Positions 18,104-26,712 of a DNA stretch of 64,000 nucleotides are shown piece by piece. The translations under genes were made by a program, and so were the position numbers. The notes under the pieces are model-generated. The model searched no databases. It had not been told where the DNA came from and saw only the letters and a list, made by a program, of their open reading frames with translations. How positions within the stretch are numbered: the first letter of the stretch is position 1; each line of letters starts with the position of its first letter. The DNA is from Phormidesmis priestleyi ULC007 (GTDB lineage Bacteria; Cyanobacteriota; Cyanobacteriia; Leptolyngbyales; Leptolyngbyaceae), in NCBI RefSeq assembly GCF_001895925.1, contig NZ_MPPI01000014.1:1-64000 (forward strand), given 5' to 3'.

Positions 18104-19585
18104 CTAACGCCGCCCAAACCACGGATTGACCTGCAAAACGCCACTGGGCTTAAAGACGACCTTAAAGGAAGCCAAAGACTCTTGAGGAGTCGCGTTCGGG
18201 TCAGCAGGTTTGCCTAGCTGGGAGAGCGGAGTCGATTGGGAAAACTCACTGGCTGCCGCGTTTCCAGGCTCATAGTCAGCGATCGTGCCGTCCGACTTGA
18301 CTCGGACTCGAAAGATCAATTCCTTATTAAAAGGAGGACTGCCTTTCCAGTTTTGGTCAATCTGGTCATAAAGCTTTGGCTGTAAAGCTTCTAGCTGCGA
18401 CTTCTCGGTGATCTCTGCGGGAGCGGTAGACGACCCACTGAGAGAAGCGGTTGGGCTAGGAGTTGCCGACGCTGCGGGGCTAGGAGACTCTGACGCTGAT
18501 GGATTAGGTGACGGAGATGAAGTTTCCCAGGGGCTAACTTCGAGGCTGCCTTGCGACGTAAAAGTAACTTTAAATTGCCCGATCGGTTCCTGAGAAGGCG
18601 TACTGCCAACGGCTGGAATGTAGAGCAGATTGAGTAGAGGCGTTTGTTTTACATTTTCGAGCGCCCCCGGACTTTCGGGTTTATAGCCGACGATCGCGCC
18701 ATCTTTGCCCACGCCGACGCGATAAACCAGATCTTGAGTTGGGTTGGTTTGCGGCTTCCATTTGTCATTCACTTGGTCATAAAGCCGTTGCCGGAGTCGA
18801 TCGAGTTCTTGCGGGTCGGTGATCGCGGGAGTCGTATTCAGCGTGTTTTCGAGTTGTGCTAAATCGGGTTCAGCCAGTTGGCTCGGACTCGGTGAAGCCG
18901 ATGCCTGCGAACTCGGTGACACTGAAGGACTCAGAGAAGGACTGCCTGTGGGTTTAGGAGACGCAGCCGAAGTCGGACATTCTCCAGCCGCGAGACAAGC
19001 GGGTTTATTGACTTTTGGCATCGGCAGCATAAAAAAGGCGATCGCTGCCAGTGCTAACCCCGAAACTCCGATCGCCGCCGGAACTGCCTGTTTTGCCAAC
19101 GGTTCGCGCGCAAACGCATATCGCTTGGGCACGGGCGCTAGATTTAATGACCAAAAGGGCAGAGTCTGCGTGTCGGCAACAAACTGATCGATCGCTTCCA
19201 CTAAATCAAATAGCTGCACCGTGCTGAGATCAACTTTCTGAGCGGCTGTTGTGGTGTGATCAGCGCTCGGCTCGATCGTCAGACGGTGATAAATGCGATC
19301 GAGCCGCTCTAACTTCACAAACGAAGGCTTATCGCTGTAGGTGTGGCGCGGCAGATGAATTCCACTCAAAAACTCTTGAGCATACAAACTGACGGCGGTT
19401 ACTAAACTCTCAAAAAATTCCCGTCCGCCAGCGAGGGGCTTTTCTTGCCCTGCTAGGTAGCACTCGGCATTGATCAGCAGTGCCATAACGGGACGCATCT
19501 CAGCTTGGGAGGTTGCGATCGGGTCTGCTAACCCCTCTAAAACCAGGGTGCAGTTGGGCAAACTATATTGGCGTTGGATGGTCAT
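18104..19585 (-). CDS. DUF4335-type cyanobacterial protein with duplicated C-terminal domain
   Basis: Protein of 493 residues. The N-terminal domain (residues 1-165) starts MTIQRQYSLPNCTLVLEGL. One membrane helix follows (about 170-195), then a Ser/Pro linker and two copies of a domain of about 90 residues. The copies share LYDQ(V/I)xxxWK, then a strand of the form (V/F)RVxVxxDGxI and a closing block FKVxFxxxGxLxVxPW, and a second Ser/Pro linker joins them. The repeats are TonB-C-like in pattern. It follows the DUF3038-type gene with a 4-base ATGA overlap; I know this pair as a conserved cyanobacterial neighbourhood. Function unknown. Confidence 0.8.
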   Translation of the reverse strand: MTIQRQYSLPNCTLVLEGLADPIATSQAEMRPVMALLINAECYLAGQEKPLAGGREFFESLVTAVSLYAQEFLSGIHLPRHTYSDKPSFVKLERLDRIYHRLTIEPSADHTTTAAQKVDLSTVQLFDLVEAIDQFVADTQTLPFWSLNLAPVPKRYAFAREPLAKQAVPAAIGVSGLALAAIAFFMLPMPKVNKPACLAAGECPTSAASPKPTGSPSLSPSVSPSSQASASPSPSQLAEPDLAQLENTLNTTPAITDPQELDRLRQRLYDQVNDKWKPQTNPTQDLVYRVGVGKDGAIVGYKPESPGALENVKQTPLLNLLYIPAVGSTPSQEPIGQFKVTFTSQGSLEVSPWETSSPSPNPSASESPSPAASATPSPTASLSGSSTAPAEITEKSQLEALQPKLYDQIDQNWKGSPPFNKELIFRVRVKSDGTIADYEPGNAAASEFSQSTPLSQLGKPADPNATPQESLASFKVVFKPSGVLQVNPWFGRR

Positions 19586-20208
19586 CCCACTTCTCCATCA
19601 AACAAACTAATCCACAATCGCTGCATTCCTGATGTTCCGGTGCAAAAAAGCAACTGAGCCAGCAGATCAAGCGCCAGTTCGTTCAGCTTCTCGTCAGAAC
19701 TGTAAGCCATCACTCCCGCACGGCGAGCATTCATCCGGCTGCGAAAATGGGCGCGAAATCGCTCCAAATATTCTGACAATCGAAAGTGATGCTCAGTCGA
19801 TAGCTGCTTTTCGGTAAGCTGCTGATACGCCAAAAGCAACTGCCGCACCAGCACCGTCAAGCGACGTGCCAGATAGCAGGTAATCACGACGAGAGCTTTT
19901 GCTTCTAAAAGCGTCAGAGGGCGACGCTGACTATAGCGCCTAAACGGATTAGTGCTGCGTAAGCGCCAGAGAACCACCCGATTTTGAATAATTCCCCGCA
20001 GGTCAAGATCGTTGGCAGTTGACAAGATTGCTTCTGAGCCGCCCAAGTCGAGGGCTTCGATCGCTAACAGCAACAAGTCAATTTGCAATCGCGCCCGTCG
20101 TGGGCAAACGCCTTCAGAAACGGGAGGATCGGGCAAACCGTCTAAAATCAAGGGGATGGTCGGGGCAGGTAGGCTATTTAACTGCATTACGCTCACAGAA
20201 ACACTCAT
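19582..20208 (-). CDS. DUF3038-type cyanobacterial protein
   Basis: Basic helical protein of 208 residues (YRxxRRPLTLLEAKALVVITCYLA, given here as pattern; then VRQLLLAYQQLTEKQL). No signal peptide; one weakly hydrophobic helix in the middle. I recall this as the DUF3038 family that accompanies DUF4335 proteins in cyanobacteria. Its stop overlaps the start of the DUF4335-type gene by 4 bases, so the two are translationally coupled. Function unknown. Confidence 0.78.
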   Translation of the reverse strand: MSVSVSVMQLNSLPAPTIPLILDGLPDPPVSEGVCPRRARLQIDLLLLAIEALDLGGSEAILSTANDLDLRGIIQNRVVLWRLRSTNPFRRYSQRRPLTLLEAKALVVITCYLARRLTVLVRQLLLAYQQLTEKQLSTEHHFRLSEYLERFRAHFRSRMNARRAGVMAYSSDEKLNELALDLLAQLLFCTGTSGMQRLWISLFDGEVG

Positions 20209-20619
20209 TCCAATTGCGGGGTGTGGTCGATTAACGATGATCTGATGAATCGGGTGGGCATTTTCCTAAAATTCATCGTTGGCTCTTTGCCAATGTAGCA
20301 ACAGAAATAACCGAAGTTTTAAAACGATTCTGATAATCTGTCTTAGAGTGCCTCAGTTACTAGATTCCATACCAGGGCGGTTAGGGCGTAATTTCCCCAC
20401 CTTAGCTTAGAACCACTAGCAACATTTCAGTCTATCCGACTTTCAGCAAATCAGCCCAGTCTTAGAGTCTCCGATTTTTTAACCTATTGAAATCTTAAAG
20501 GTCTAAATGCTATCCAACATTTACTGATCCAAAGAAATGGGACAATTAACAGTTGAGTTCACTAGGGAAGTTAGAGACTTTGCTCTGCTCTCAGCCGAAT
20601 TGATAGGAATATTAGAGAA
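20209..20619. other. 411-base intergenic region, no gene seen
   Basis: This gap lies between the divergent starts of the DUF3038-type gene and the CyanoP gene and should hold both promoters. I see no open frame with good coding character, no strong palindrome and no tRNA. Confidence 0.5.
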
Positions 20620-21165
20620 ATGCTCAAACGATTTGTCGTACTAGTGTTGGTGGTTTTTAGTCTGAGTTTGCAGGGCTGTGTGTCGGGGGTCGGTGGCTTA
20701 AAAAGCTACGCCGATAGCACCGATGGTTATCGGTTTCTCTACCCCAATGGCTGGACAGAAGTGCAGGTGGCTAACGGCCCTGATGTGGTTTTTCACGACA
20801 TTATCAAGCCGACTGAAAACGTCAGTGTGGTGATTAACCCAACCCAGGGGCAAAAAACGCTTAGCGATCTAGGAACGCCAAGCGAGGTCGGCTATAAGTT
20901 GGGCAAAAGCGCGATCGCGCCGCCTAACTCAGGTCGCACCGCAGAACTGGTCAACGCCGAAGCGCGCGAACTGGGTGATCAAACCTATTATCTGCTGGAA
21001 TATCTAGTCAAGCTGCCCGGAAACCAGGAGCGGCACAACATCGCCAGCGCGATCGTCTATCGGGGCAAGCTCTACACGTTTAACGCCTCCACCTCAGAAG
21101 AGCGGTGGGGCAAGATGAAAGACCTGTTGACAACTGCTGCGAAGTCTTTCTCGATCGACGGATAA
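20620..21165 (+). CDS. CyanoP, PsbP-like photosystem II lipoprotein
   Basis: Lumenal lipoprotein of 181 residues. The signal sequence ends with lipobox LQGC (Cys20). The PsbP domain starts [19 protein letters not shown] and carries the [17 protein letters not shown] segment typical of the family, ending with [18 protein letters not shown]. CyanoP binds photosystem II during assembly. AGGA is present upstream of the ATG. maf follows after 10 bases and may be cotranscribed. Confidence 0.93.
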   Translation: MLKRFVVLVLVVFSLSLQGCVSGVGGLKSYADSTDGYRFLYPNGWTEVQVANGPDVVFHDIIKPTENVSVVINPTQGQKTLSDLGTPSEVGYKLGKSAIAPPNSGRTAELVNAEARELGDQTYYLLEYLVKLPGNQERHNIASAIVYRGKLYTFNASTSEERWGKMKDLLTTAAKSFSIDG

Positions 21166-21175
21166 ACTCGACTCT

Positions 21176-21856
21176 ATGACTCCTTTTGTTCTGGCTTCTG
21201 CGTCTCCGGCTCGAAAACGGCTGCTTCAGCAAGCGGGCATTGACCCGATCGTGCATCCCAGCGATTTTGACGAATCTCAAATTCAACTAATCGAGCCTGC
21301 TGAGTTAGTAAATGTCCTGGCAGAACAAAAAGCCCTAGCAACGATGCGATCGCTCTGGGAACACCGAGGCAATCTGCAACTCGTGGGCTATGGTCGGTTG
21401 TTTTCACGCACACCAGGGCTGATTTTGGGATGCGATTCAGTTTTGTCTCTCAAAGGCGAGATTTACGGCAAGCCTGCTGATGCGGCAGACGCGATCGGGC
21501 GCTGGAAACAAATGCGTGGTCAGGTGGGCGAACTCTATACGGGGCACGCTTTACTGGTTCCCTATTCAGAACAAGGGATGCTCATTCCTTCTACAACGCT
21601 GGTACGTGCTCAAATGACGCGAGTCTTTTTTGCAGAAGTTAGCGATCGTCAGATCGAAGCCTATGTTGCCACTGGCGAACCGCTCGTCTGTGCGGGCTGT
21701 TTTGCCCTAGAAGGTCGAGGTAGTTTGTTTGTCGAGAAGATAGAAGGCTGTCATACCAACGTGATCGGGTTGAGCATGCCTCTGTTGAGACGGATGCTGG
21801 CTGAGGTGGAGGTTGACGTTACAGATTTTTGGCAGAAACATAGCAATCCCGAATAA
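21176..21856 (+). CDS. maf: Maf-family nucleoside triphosphate pyrophosphatase
   Basis: House-cleaning enzyme hydrolysing non-canonical or pyrimidine nucleoside triphosphates. The opening [20 protein letters not shown] is the Maf signature, followed by EQKA and the catalytic-region segment [39 protein letters not shown] is the conserved later block. Length 226. The last residues (SNPE) and the stop codon lie inside the left arm of a palindromic repeat at 21840-21930, so the natural C-terminus appears to have been extended or replaced by repeat DNA. Confidence 0.93.
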   Translation: MTPFVLASASPARKRLLQQAGIDPIVHPSDFDESQIQLIEPAELVNVLAEQKALATMRSLWEHRGNLQLVGYGRLFSRTPGLILGCDSVLSLKGEIYGKPADAADAIGRWKQMRGQVGELYTGHALLVPYSEQGMLIPSTTLVRAQMTRVFFAEVSDRQIEAYVATGEPLVCAGCFALEGRGSLFVEKIEGCHTNVIGLSMPLLRRMLAEVEVDVTDFWQKHSNPE

Positions 21857-21930
21857 TTTGTGGGATCGGCATCCTGCCTGTACAGGCTAGAAGCCTGTTC
21901 CACTCTTGACAACTGAAATGGGATTGCTAT
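21840..21930. repeat. Miniature repeat with 11-bp perfect inverted ends
   Basis: ATAGCAATCCC (21840-21850) and GGGATTGCTAT (21920-21930) are exact complements enclosing about 70 bases that contain a further hairpin around 21876-21897 (CTGTACAGG and flanks). The left arm overlaps the end of maf. It resembles the short palindromic repeats scattered in cyanobacterial genomes. No coding capacity. Confidence 0.65.
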
Positions 21931-22034
21931 AACCATTTGCAAAAGGCAAAAAACCAACTCTAAAGATTTCCCCAGAGTGTCGGAATACTTCTTAGACTGG
22001 AGCAACCGGAGTTCCTCGTGCTTGATTGACCGCA

Positions 22035-23123
22035 ATGGATTGTTTGCCCAAGAATCTCGCTAATTTTCGCTCTGACATTCTGGATCAAACCTACTTGGGG
22101 CAAATTTGCGGCTCCAAACAGCTATTTACAGATCGCTACGAAATTCGCAAATTGCTAGGTCGCGGCGGCTTTGGGGTGACGTTTTTGGCGCGCGATCGCG
22201 GGTTGCCTAGCAGCCCTCTCTGCGTCATCAAGCAACTGTGTCCTAAAGTTCAAGATGCGGCGGCTCTGCAAAAAGCCCGTCAACGGTTTGAGCAAGAAGC
22301 AAAAGCCCTGAGTCGGCTCGGCAGTCATTCTCAAATTCCTCAACTGCTCAACTATTTTGAAACGAACGGTGAATTTTATCTAATCCAGGAATATGTTTGT
22401 GGCAATACCTTAAATAAAGAAGTGAGGCAATCAGGTGCCTTTTCTGAAGAGAAGGTCAAAGCGTTTTTGCAAGAATTTCTGCCTCTGTTACGCTACGTTC
22501 ACAAAAATCGAGTCATTCATCGCGATATCAAGCCGCCTAATCTTCTACGCTGCAAAGATGACGGGCGACTGGTGCTGATCGATTTTGGAGCCGTCAAAGA
22601 ACGAATTGCCACGGTCGAACACTCTAGCATTCGCACCTCGACGCAGTTTGTGGGCACGATCGGGTTTGCCCCACCAGAGCAGCTTTCGTTACGTCCGGTC
22701 TATGCCAGCGATATCTATGCAGTGGGTGCCACCTGTCTCTATTTGTTAACTGGAAAAGCGCCGATCGAGTTTGAGTATGAACCGAAGACGGGTGATATCA
22801 AGTGGCGCGACATGGTGCAGGTCAGCGATCATTTTGGACGAGTTTTAGGCAAAATGTTAAGGGTGTCTGCCTGCGATCGCTACCAGTCTGCCGAAGCGGT
22901 GCTGCGAGCGCTAGAGTTAGAACCCCATTTAGATGATTTGCTGCCGTGTATGAACAATCAACCGCCTGCAACCTCAGCGATCTCACCCAGAATACCGAGT
23001 CACTCACGAGAATTTATTTCTCCCCTGGTTAGGACGGCGATCGCGATTCGAGAGTGGCAAGCCCGCCTGCAAGAACGACGCGATAGTCAAGACGCTTCGG
23101 ATCAATTGTTGTCTGAGGATTGA
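22035..23123 (+). CDS. Serine/threonine protein kinase
   Basis: Hanks-type kinase of 362 residues. The domain spans about residues 30-290: glycine loop LGRGGFGVTFLARD, lysine in CVIKQL, catalytic loop VIHRDIKPPNLLR, Mg segment VLIDFGAVKER, then FAPPEQ and ASDIYAVGATCLYLLTGKAP. The C-terminal 70 residues are basic and polar with no membrane helix, so it is probably cytoplasmic. The frame opens with TTG at 22026; the ATG at 22035 is preferred. Substrates are unknown. mazG follows after 33 bases. Confidence 0.93.
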   Translation: MDCLPKNLANFRSDILDQTYLGQICGSKQLFTDRYEIRKLLGRGGFGVTFLARDRGLPSSPLCVIKQLCPKVQDAAALQKARQRFEQEAKALSRLGSHSQIPQLLNYFETNGEFYLIQEYVCGNTLNKEVRQSGAFSEEKVKAFLQEFLPLLRYVHKNRVIHRDIKPPNLLRCKDDGRLVLIDFGAVKERIATVEHSSIRTSTQFVGTIGFAPPEQLSLRPVYASDIYAVGATCLYLLTGKAPIEFEYEPKTGDIKWRDMVQVSDHFGRVLGKMLRVSACDRYQSAEAVLRALELEPHLDDLLPCMNNQPPATSAISPRIPSHSREFISPLVRTAIAIREWQARLQERRDSQDASDQLLSED

Positions 23124-23156
23124 TACTAGCAGAGTAGATTTTTCAAAGGGCTTAAC

Positions 23157-23999
23157 ATGACTGCTCTACCTAACCAAACCGCGATTTTGACGGCGCTGCA
23201 ACATCTGATTGAAGTCGTCGCCAAGCTGCGATCGCCCGATGGGGGGTGCCCGTGGGATTTAGCCCAAACTCGCGAGACGCTGATTCCTTATGTGATTGAA
23301 GAAGCCTACGAAGTGGTTGATGCGATTCGCAGTGGAGATCATGACGCGATCGCCGAAGAGTTGGGAGATTTGCTGCTGCAAGTGGTGCTGCAAGCTCAAG
23401 TCGCCAGCGATCAAGGGCAGTTTGATCTGTCGCGGGTCGCTGAGAAAATTACTGAGAAACTGATTCGCAGACATCCTCATGTGTTTACTGATTTAGCGGT
23501 TGAGAATATCGATGAGATTCACCGCAACTGGGAGCAAATCAAAGCCGCTGAAAAAGGGCAAGACTTCTCAGAAACCCAACGCCTGACTTATCAGCTAAAG
23601 CGGGCTGCCCGATCGCTGCCTCCTTTGATGGCAGCCCTGAAGATTTCTCAAAAAGCGGCGATCGCAGGCTTTGAATGGGAGACGATCGAGGATGTTTGGG
23701 CAAAGTTTGAAGAGGAGTTGGCAGAATTTCAGCACGCGTTGGCACACGAAAGTAAAGCTGCACAGCAGGCAGAATTAGGCGATCTGTTCTTCACCCTGAT
23801 CAATCTCGCTCGCTGGCACGATCTTGATCCATCAGTAGCCGTGCAGGGGACTAATGAACGATTTATTCAACGATTAGCCCAGATCGAAGCGGTGGTCGAT
23901 CGTCCGCTTTCAGATTACAGCTTGGAAGAGTTAGAAGCGTTTTGGCAGCAGGCAAAAGCCAAGTTAGCCAAAGAACGAGCCACAAACCCAGAGCATTAG
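23157..23999 (+). CDS. mazG: Nucleoside triphosphate pyrophosphohydrolase MazG
   Basis: All-alpha NTP pyrophosphatase with two MazG domains in 280 residues. The first has the metal-binding pattern EEAYEVVDAI ... EELGDLLLQVVL; the second has EEELAEFQ ... ELGDLFFTLINLARW. The DGGCPWDLAQTRETLIPYVI opening is diagnostic. It cleans the nucleotide pool of aberrant NTPs. A composite miniature repeat starts 2 bases after its stop codon. Confidence 0.95.
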   Translation: MTALPNQTAILTALQHLIEVVAKLRSPDGGCPWDLAQTRETLIPYVIEEAYEVVDAIRSGDHDAIAEELGDLLLQVVLQAQVASDQGQFDLSRVAEKITEKLIRRHPHVFTDLAVENIDEIHRNWEQIKAAEKGQDFSETQRLTYQLKRAARSLPPLMAALKISQKAAIAGFEWETIEDVWAKFEEELAEFQHALAHESKAAQQAELGDLFFTLINLARWHDLDPSVAVQGTNERFIQRLAQIEAVVDRPLSDYSLEELEAFWQQAKAKLAKERATNPEH

Positions 24000-24000
24000 C

Positions 24001-24184
24001 GATCGTAGATTAAATAAACGTGAATTCGATGAGGCTTTTCGCTACGGTTGCAAGTCCGGGCTACCCCCTAAATCCCCCATTTTGGGGGCTGAAGCCGCTC
24101 AAAACGAAGCGAAAGAACTCATCGAACTGCCGTTAAATAATATCAGTGACTTGCAACGCTAACAGGCACGGCAGTGCTATGCCC
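24001..24184. repeat. Composite miniature repeat downstream of mazG
   Basis: The left end, GATCGTAGATTAAATAA (24001-24017), resembles the ends of the repeats at 7131 and 51078. The middle (24064-24110) repeats the CCCCCTAAATCCCCCA core and the GGGGGCTGAAGCCG block seen at 7190-7290. The right part (24133-24184) matches, on the opposite strand, the element at 51112-51163, including its hairpin. It therefore looks like one element type joined to or inserted in another. Together with the leader of the next gene it fills the 329-base gap to 24328. Confidence 0.65.
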
Positions 24185-24328
24185 TTACAGCGCTTTACTG
24201 AGTAGGTAAAAATACTTATTGGATTGTCTACCGAAAATTTACTGAATTTATTTTTCAATCCACAACTTGAATGTTAGGATAAACACCTAAATTCACCGAT
24301 CGCTCCTTACTACCCAGGGTTTCCTACA

Positions 24329-24574
24329 ATGTCTGTGCTGCCGTTTGAGATTATTGAGCAATATCAACTAGAAGAGGGTGAGCGAGGGCTTAACCGCCAA
24401 AACGCCCACCTAATCCATTTTCTGCAAGAAGAGCTTTGTCTTGCCCCATCCGCGATCGCGATGGCAATTCGCTATGCCAAGCAAGAGAATGGGCCTTTGC
24501 CGATGGTGCTTTGGCACTACGGGTTAGTTTCGTTAGAGCAACTCAATCAGATTTTAGACTGGTTAGAAAACTAG
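24329..24574 (+). CDS. DUF2949-type small cyanobacterial protein
   Basis: Small helical protein of 81 residues: HLIHFLQEELCLAPSAIAMA then LPMVLWHYGLVSLEQLNQIL. I recall this pattern as the DUF2949 family found in cyanobacteria. No signal peptide or membrane helix; function unknown. The upstream region contains the composite repeat and about 140 bases of AT-rich DNA. It is convergent with the DUF3611-type gene, 4 bases away. Confidence 0.8.
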   Translation: MSVLPFEIIEQYQLEEGERGLNRQNAHLIHFLQEELCLAPSAIAMAIRYAKQENGPLPMVLWHYGLVSLEQLNQILDWLEN

Positions 24575-24578
24575 CTGT

Positions 24579-25142
24579 TTACTGCCGACTCATTTTGTTT
24601 AACAGCCAAAGTGACGTGGCGATCGCCACAAAATGCGCCAAAATTACGTTGATACTCGCTTGCACGACCAAAATATCAAGTGGTTTAATAAACTTTGATT
24701 GGTCGGTGTTGATAAACCCGGCTGCACCTTGACTAAGGGCTTTGCCAAACAGCAAACCGATAATCGCTTCGGCTCCTAGCACTGCTAGCAAAATTCCGCC
24801 CAGGCTGGCGATTAATCCGATTCTCAAGACTTGAATCGCTTCTGCTTTTTTAGGACGAGTGGCGGCGGCACCCTGCAATCGACGACCGATCGGAATGTAG
24901 CGAAACAGTGCCCAATACATATTAAAGCCCAGCATCGCAATGCCCAAGACGGTTAAAATCACGCCGACATTCGTCCCCGGATTGTTGGCTGAATCAACCC
25001 CTCGACTTGCGATCGGGGCAAACAGCAAAATCGCACTCGACACGATCGCCAAAACAAGCTGCGACCAAAAACTGATCCAGCCTGTGAGTCGAAAGGTGCT
25101 GGCAATTTGCTTGAGCGTGGGTGAAGAATCAGATTGCGTCAT
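24579..25142 (-). CDS. DUF3611-type membrane protein
   Basis: Integral membrane protein of 187 residues with four hydrophobic helices, of which SFWSQLVLAIVSSAILLF and GVILTVLGIAMLGFNMYWAL are the first two. It starts with a short cytoplasmic segment TLKQIASTFRLTGWI. I recall the DUF3611 family, shared by cyanobacteria and plastids, as the match. Function unknown. Divergent from recQ. Confidence 0.8.
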   Translation of the reverse strand: MTQSDSSPTLKQIASTFRLTGWISFWSQLVLAIVSSAILLFAPIASRGVDSANNPGTNVGVILTVLGIAMLGFNMYWALFRYIPIGRRLQGAAATRPKKAEAIQVLRIGLIASLGGILLAVLGAEAIIGLLFGKALSQGAAGFINTDQSKFIKPLDILVVQASINVILAHFVAIATSLWLLNKMSRQ

Positions 25143-25259
25143 GTCCGAAGGGTTAGAGATGCGATTCTAGCAGTCTCGCATATTTGGCGATCGACCGCAC
25201 TTCGATTCTAGTTGACGAGGGAGAACGGGCACTCTACTGAAAGCGCTTTTCAGAAGTTT

Positions 25260-26696
25260 ATGAATCTTCCCCGTCCGAGTTCTAAGACCGATCTGCGATC
25301 GCGCTTCAAGCAAATTTGGGGCTATGACGACTTTCGATCGCCCCAGGGTGAAATTGTTGAGACGTTGCTGTCACAAAAGGATGCTCTAATTATCATGCCA
25401 ACAGGCGGCGGCAAATCGATTTGCTTTCAGCTTCCAGCGTTGATGCAAACCGGATTGACGCTAGTGGTTTCGCCGCTGGTTGCCTTAATGGAAAATCAGG
25501 TGCAAGAGTTGCGGCAGCGTCGGTTGCCTGCGGCGTTGTTGCACAGCGAACTATCTGCCCCACAGCGCAAACAAGTGCTTTGGGCGATCGAGGCTCAACA
25601 ACTTCGGCTGCTTTATCTCTCGCCAGAAACGCTGTTGAGCGCGTCGGTTTGGCAACGGCTGTGGGATCCGCGCTTGCAAATCAACGGCATCATTCTAGAT
25701 GAAGCGCATTGTTTAGCTCAGTGGGGAGACACTTTTCGACCTGCTTATTATCGATTAGGGGCGGTGCGATCGGCGCTATTGCAGCACAAACCCGCCGGGA
25801 CTCGGATCGCGATCGCTGCCTTTACCGCGACTGCCGATCCTCAGACTCAACAGACGATCGAACGAGTTCTGCAATTGCAAGATCCGCAAGTTTTTCGACT
25901 CAATCCCTATCGCAGCAATCTCAGCCTCACGGTGCAAACAGTGCAAACTCCGAGAGGGCGACGAGATCAATTACTTAAATTGATTCAATCTCAACTTAAA
26001 CAGTCCGGTTTAGTCTATGTGCGAACGCGGCGAGATAGTGAAGAACTATCAGAATGGCTGAGGCAACGAGGTTATAAAACGGCGGCTTATCATGCAGGAT
26101 TGGGAGCCAGCGATCGCCGCCGCATCGAACAAGCCTGGTTAACCGATGCCCTCCAGTTTGTGGTGTGTACGTGCGCCTTTGGGATGGGGGTAAACAAGGC
26201 GAATGTCAGATGGATTGTTCACTTCCATGCACCGTTTCTGCTGAGTGAGTATGTGCAAGAAATTGGACGCGCGGGACGAGATGGCAAACCAGCAAAGGCG
26301 CTAATGCTAGTGAGTGGATGGCTCGATTCGGACGATCAACAGCGCTGGAAATTTTTTGAAACGCAAGCACGATCGCAACAGCAAACAGCCCAGAAACTTA
26401 TCAAAAAACTTCCGCAGCAAGGAAACGTGAATGAAGTAGCTAAACAGTTTAAAGAGAGTACGATCGCGCTTTCGTTATTGCAAAGTCTCGGACGGTTAAC
26501 CTGGTCTGACCCGTTTCACTACACGATTCACGCGACTGACTCTGCTCAGACTGCAAACTCGTCTAATTCTACGCAACCGATGCGAGACTATCTTAAAACG
26601 CGCGAGTGTCGTTGGGGCTTTTTGCTGCGGGCATTTGGGTTTGAGAATGAGGCGATGAGCTTCAAATGTGGGCGGTGCGATCGCTGTCGCGTCTGA
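25260..26696 (+). CDS. recQ: RecQ-family ATP-dependent DNA helicase
   Basis: Superfamily 2 helicase of 478 residues. The N-terminal RecQ motif 0 (GYDDFRSPQGEIVETLL) is followed by Walker A MPTGGGKSICFQLPA, motif II ILDEAHC, motif III AFTATAD, motif V AFGMGVNKANVRWIVH and motif VI QEIGRAGRDG. The C-terminus is short, with an abbreviated zinc-binding end FKCGRCDRCRV and no HRDC domain, so it is a short RecQ. The frame opens at TTG 25212; the ATG at 25260 (MNLPRPSS) is the probable start. Confidence 0.92.
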   Translation: MNLPRPSSKTDLRSRFKQIWGYDDFRSPQGEIVETLLSQKDALIIMPTGGGKSICFQLPALMQTGLTLVVSPLVALMENQVQELRQRRLPAALLHSELSAPQRKQVLWAIEAQQLRLLYLSPETLLSASVWQRLWDPRLQINGIILDEAHCLAQWGDTFRPAYYRLGAVRSALLQHKPAGTRIAIAAFTATADPQTQQTIERVLQLQDPQVFRLNPYRSNLSLTVQTVQTPRGRRDQLLKLIQSQLKQSGLVYVRTRRDSEELSEWLRQRGYKTAAYHAGLGASDRRRIEQAWLTDALQFVVCTCAFGMGVNKANVRWIVHFHAPFLLSEYVQEIGRAGRDGKPAKALMLVSGWLDSDDQQRWKFFETQARSQQQTAQKLIKKLPQQGNVNEVAKQFKESTIALSLLQSLGRLTWSDPFHYTIHATDSAQTANSSNSTQPMRDYLKTRECRWGFLLRAFGFENEAMSFKCGRCDRCRV

Positions 26697-26712
26697 AAGA
26701 GTTCCAGTCACG

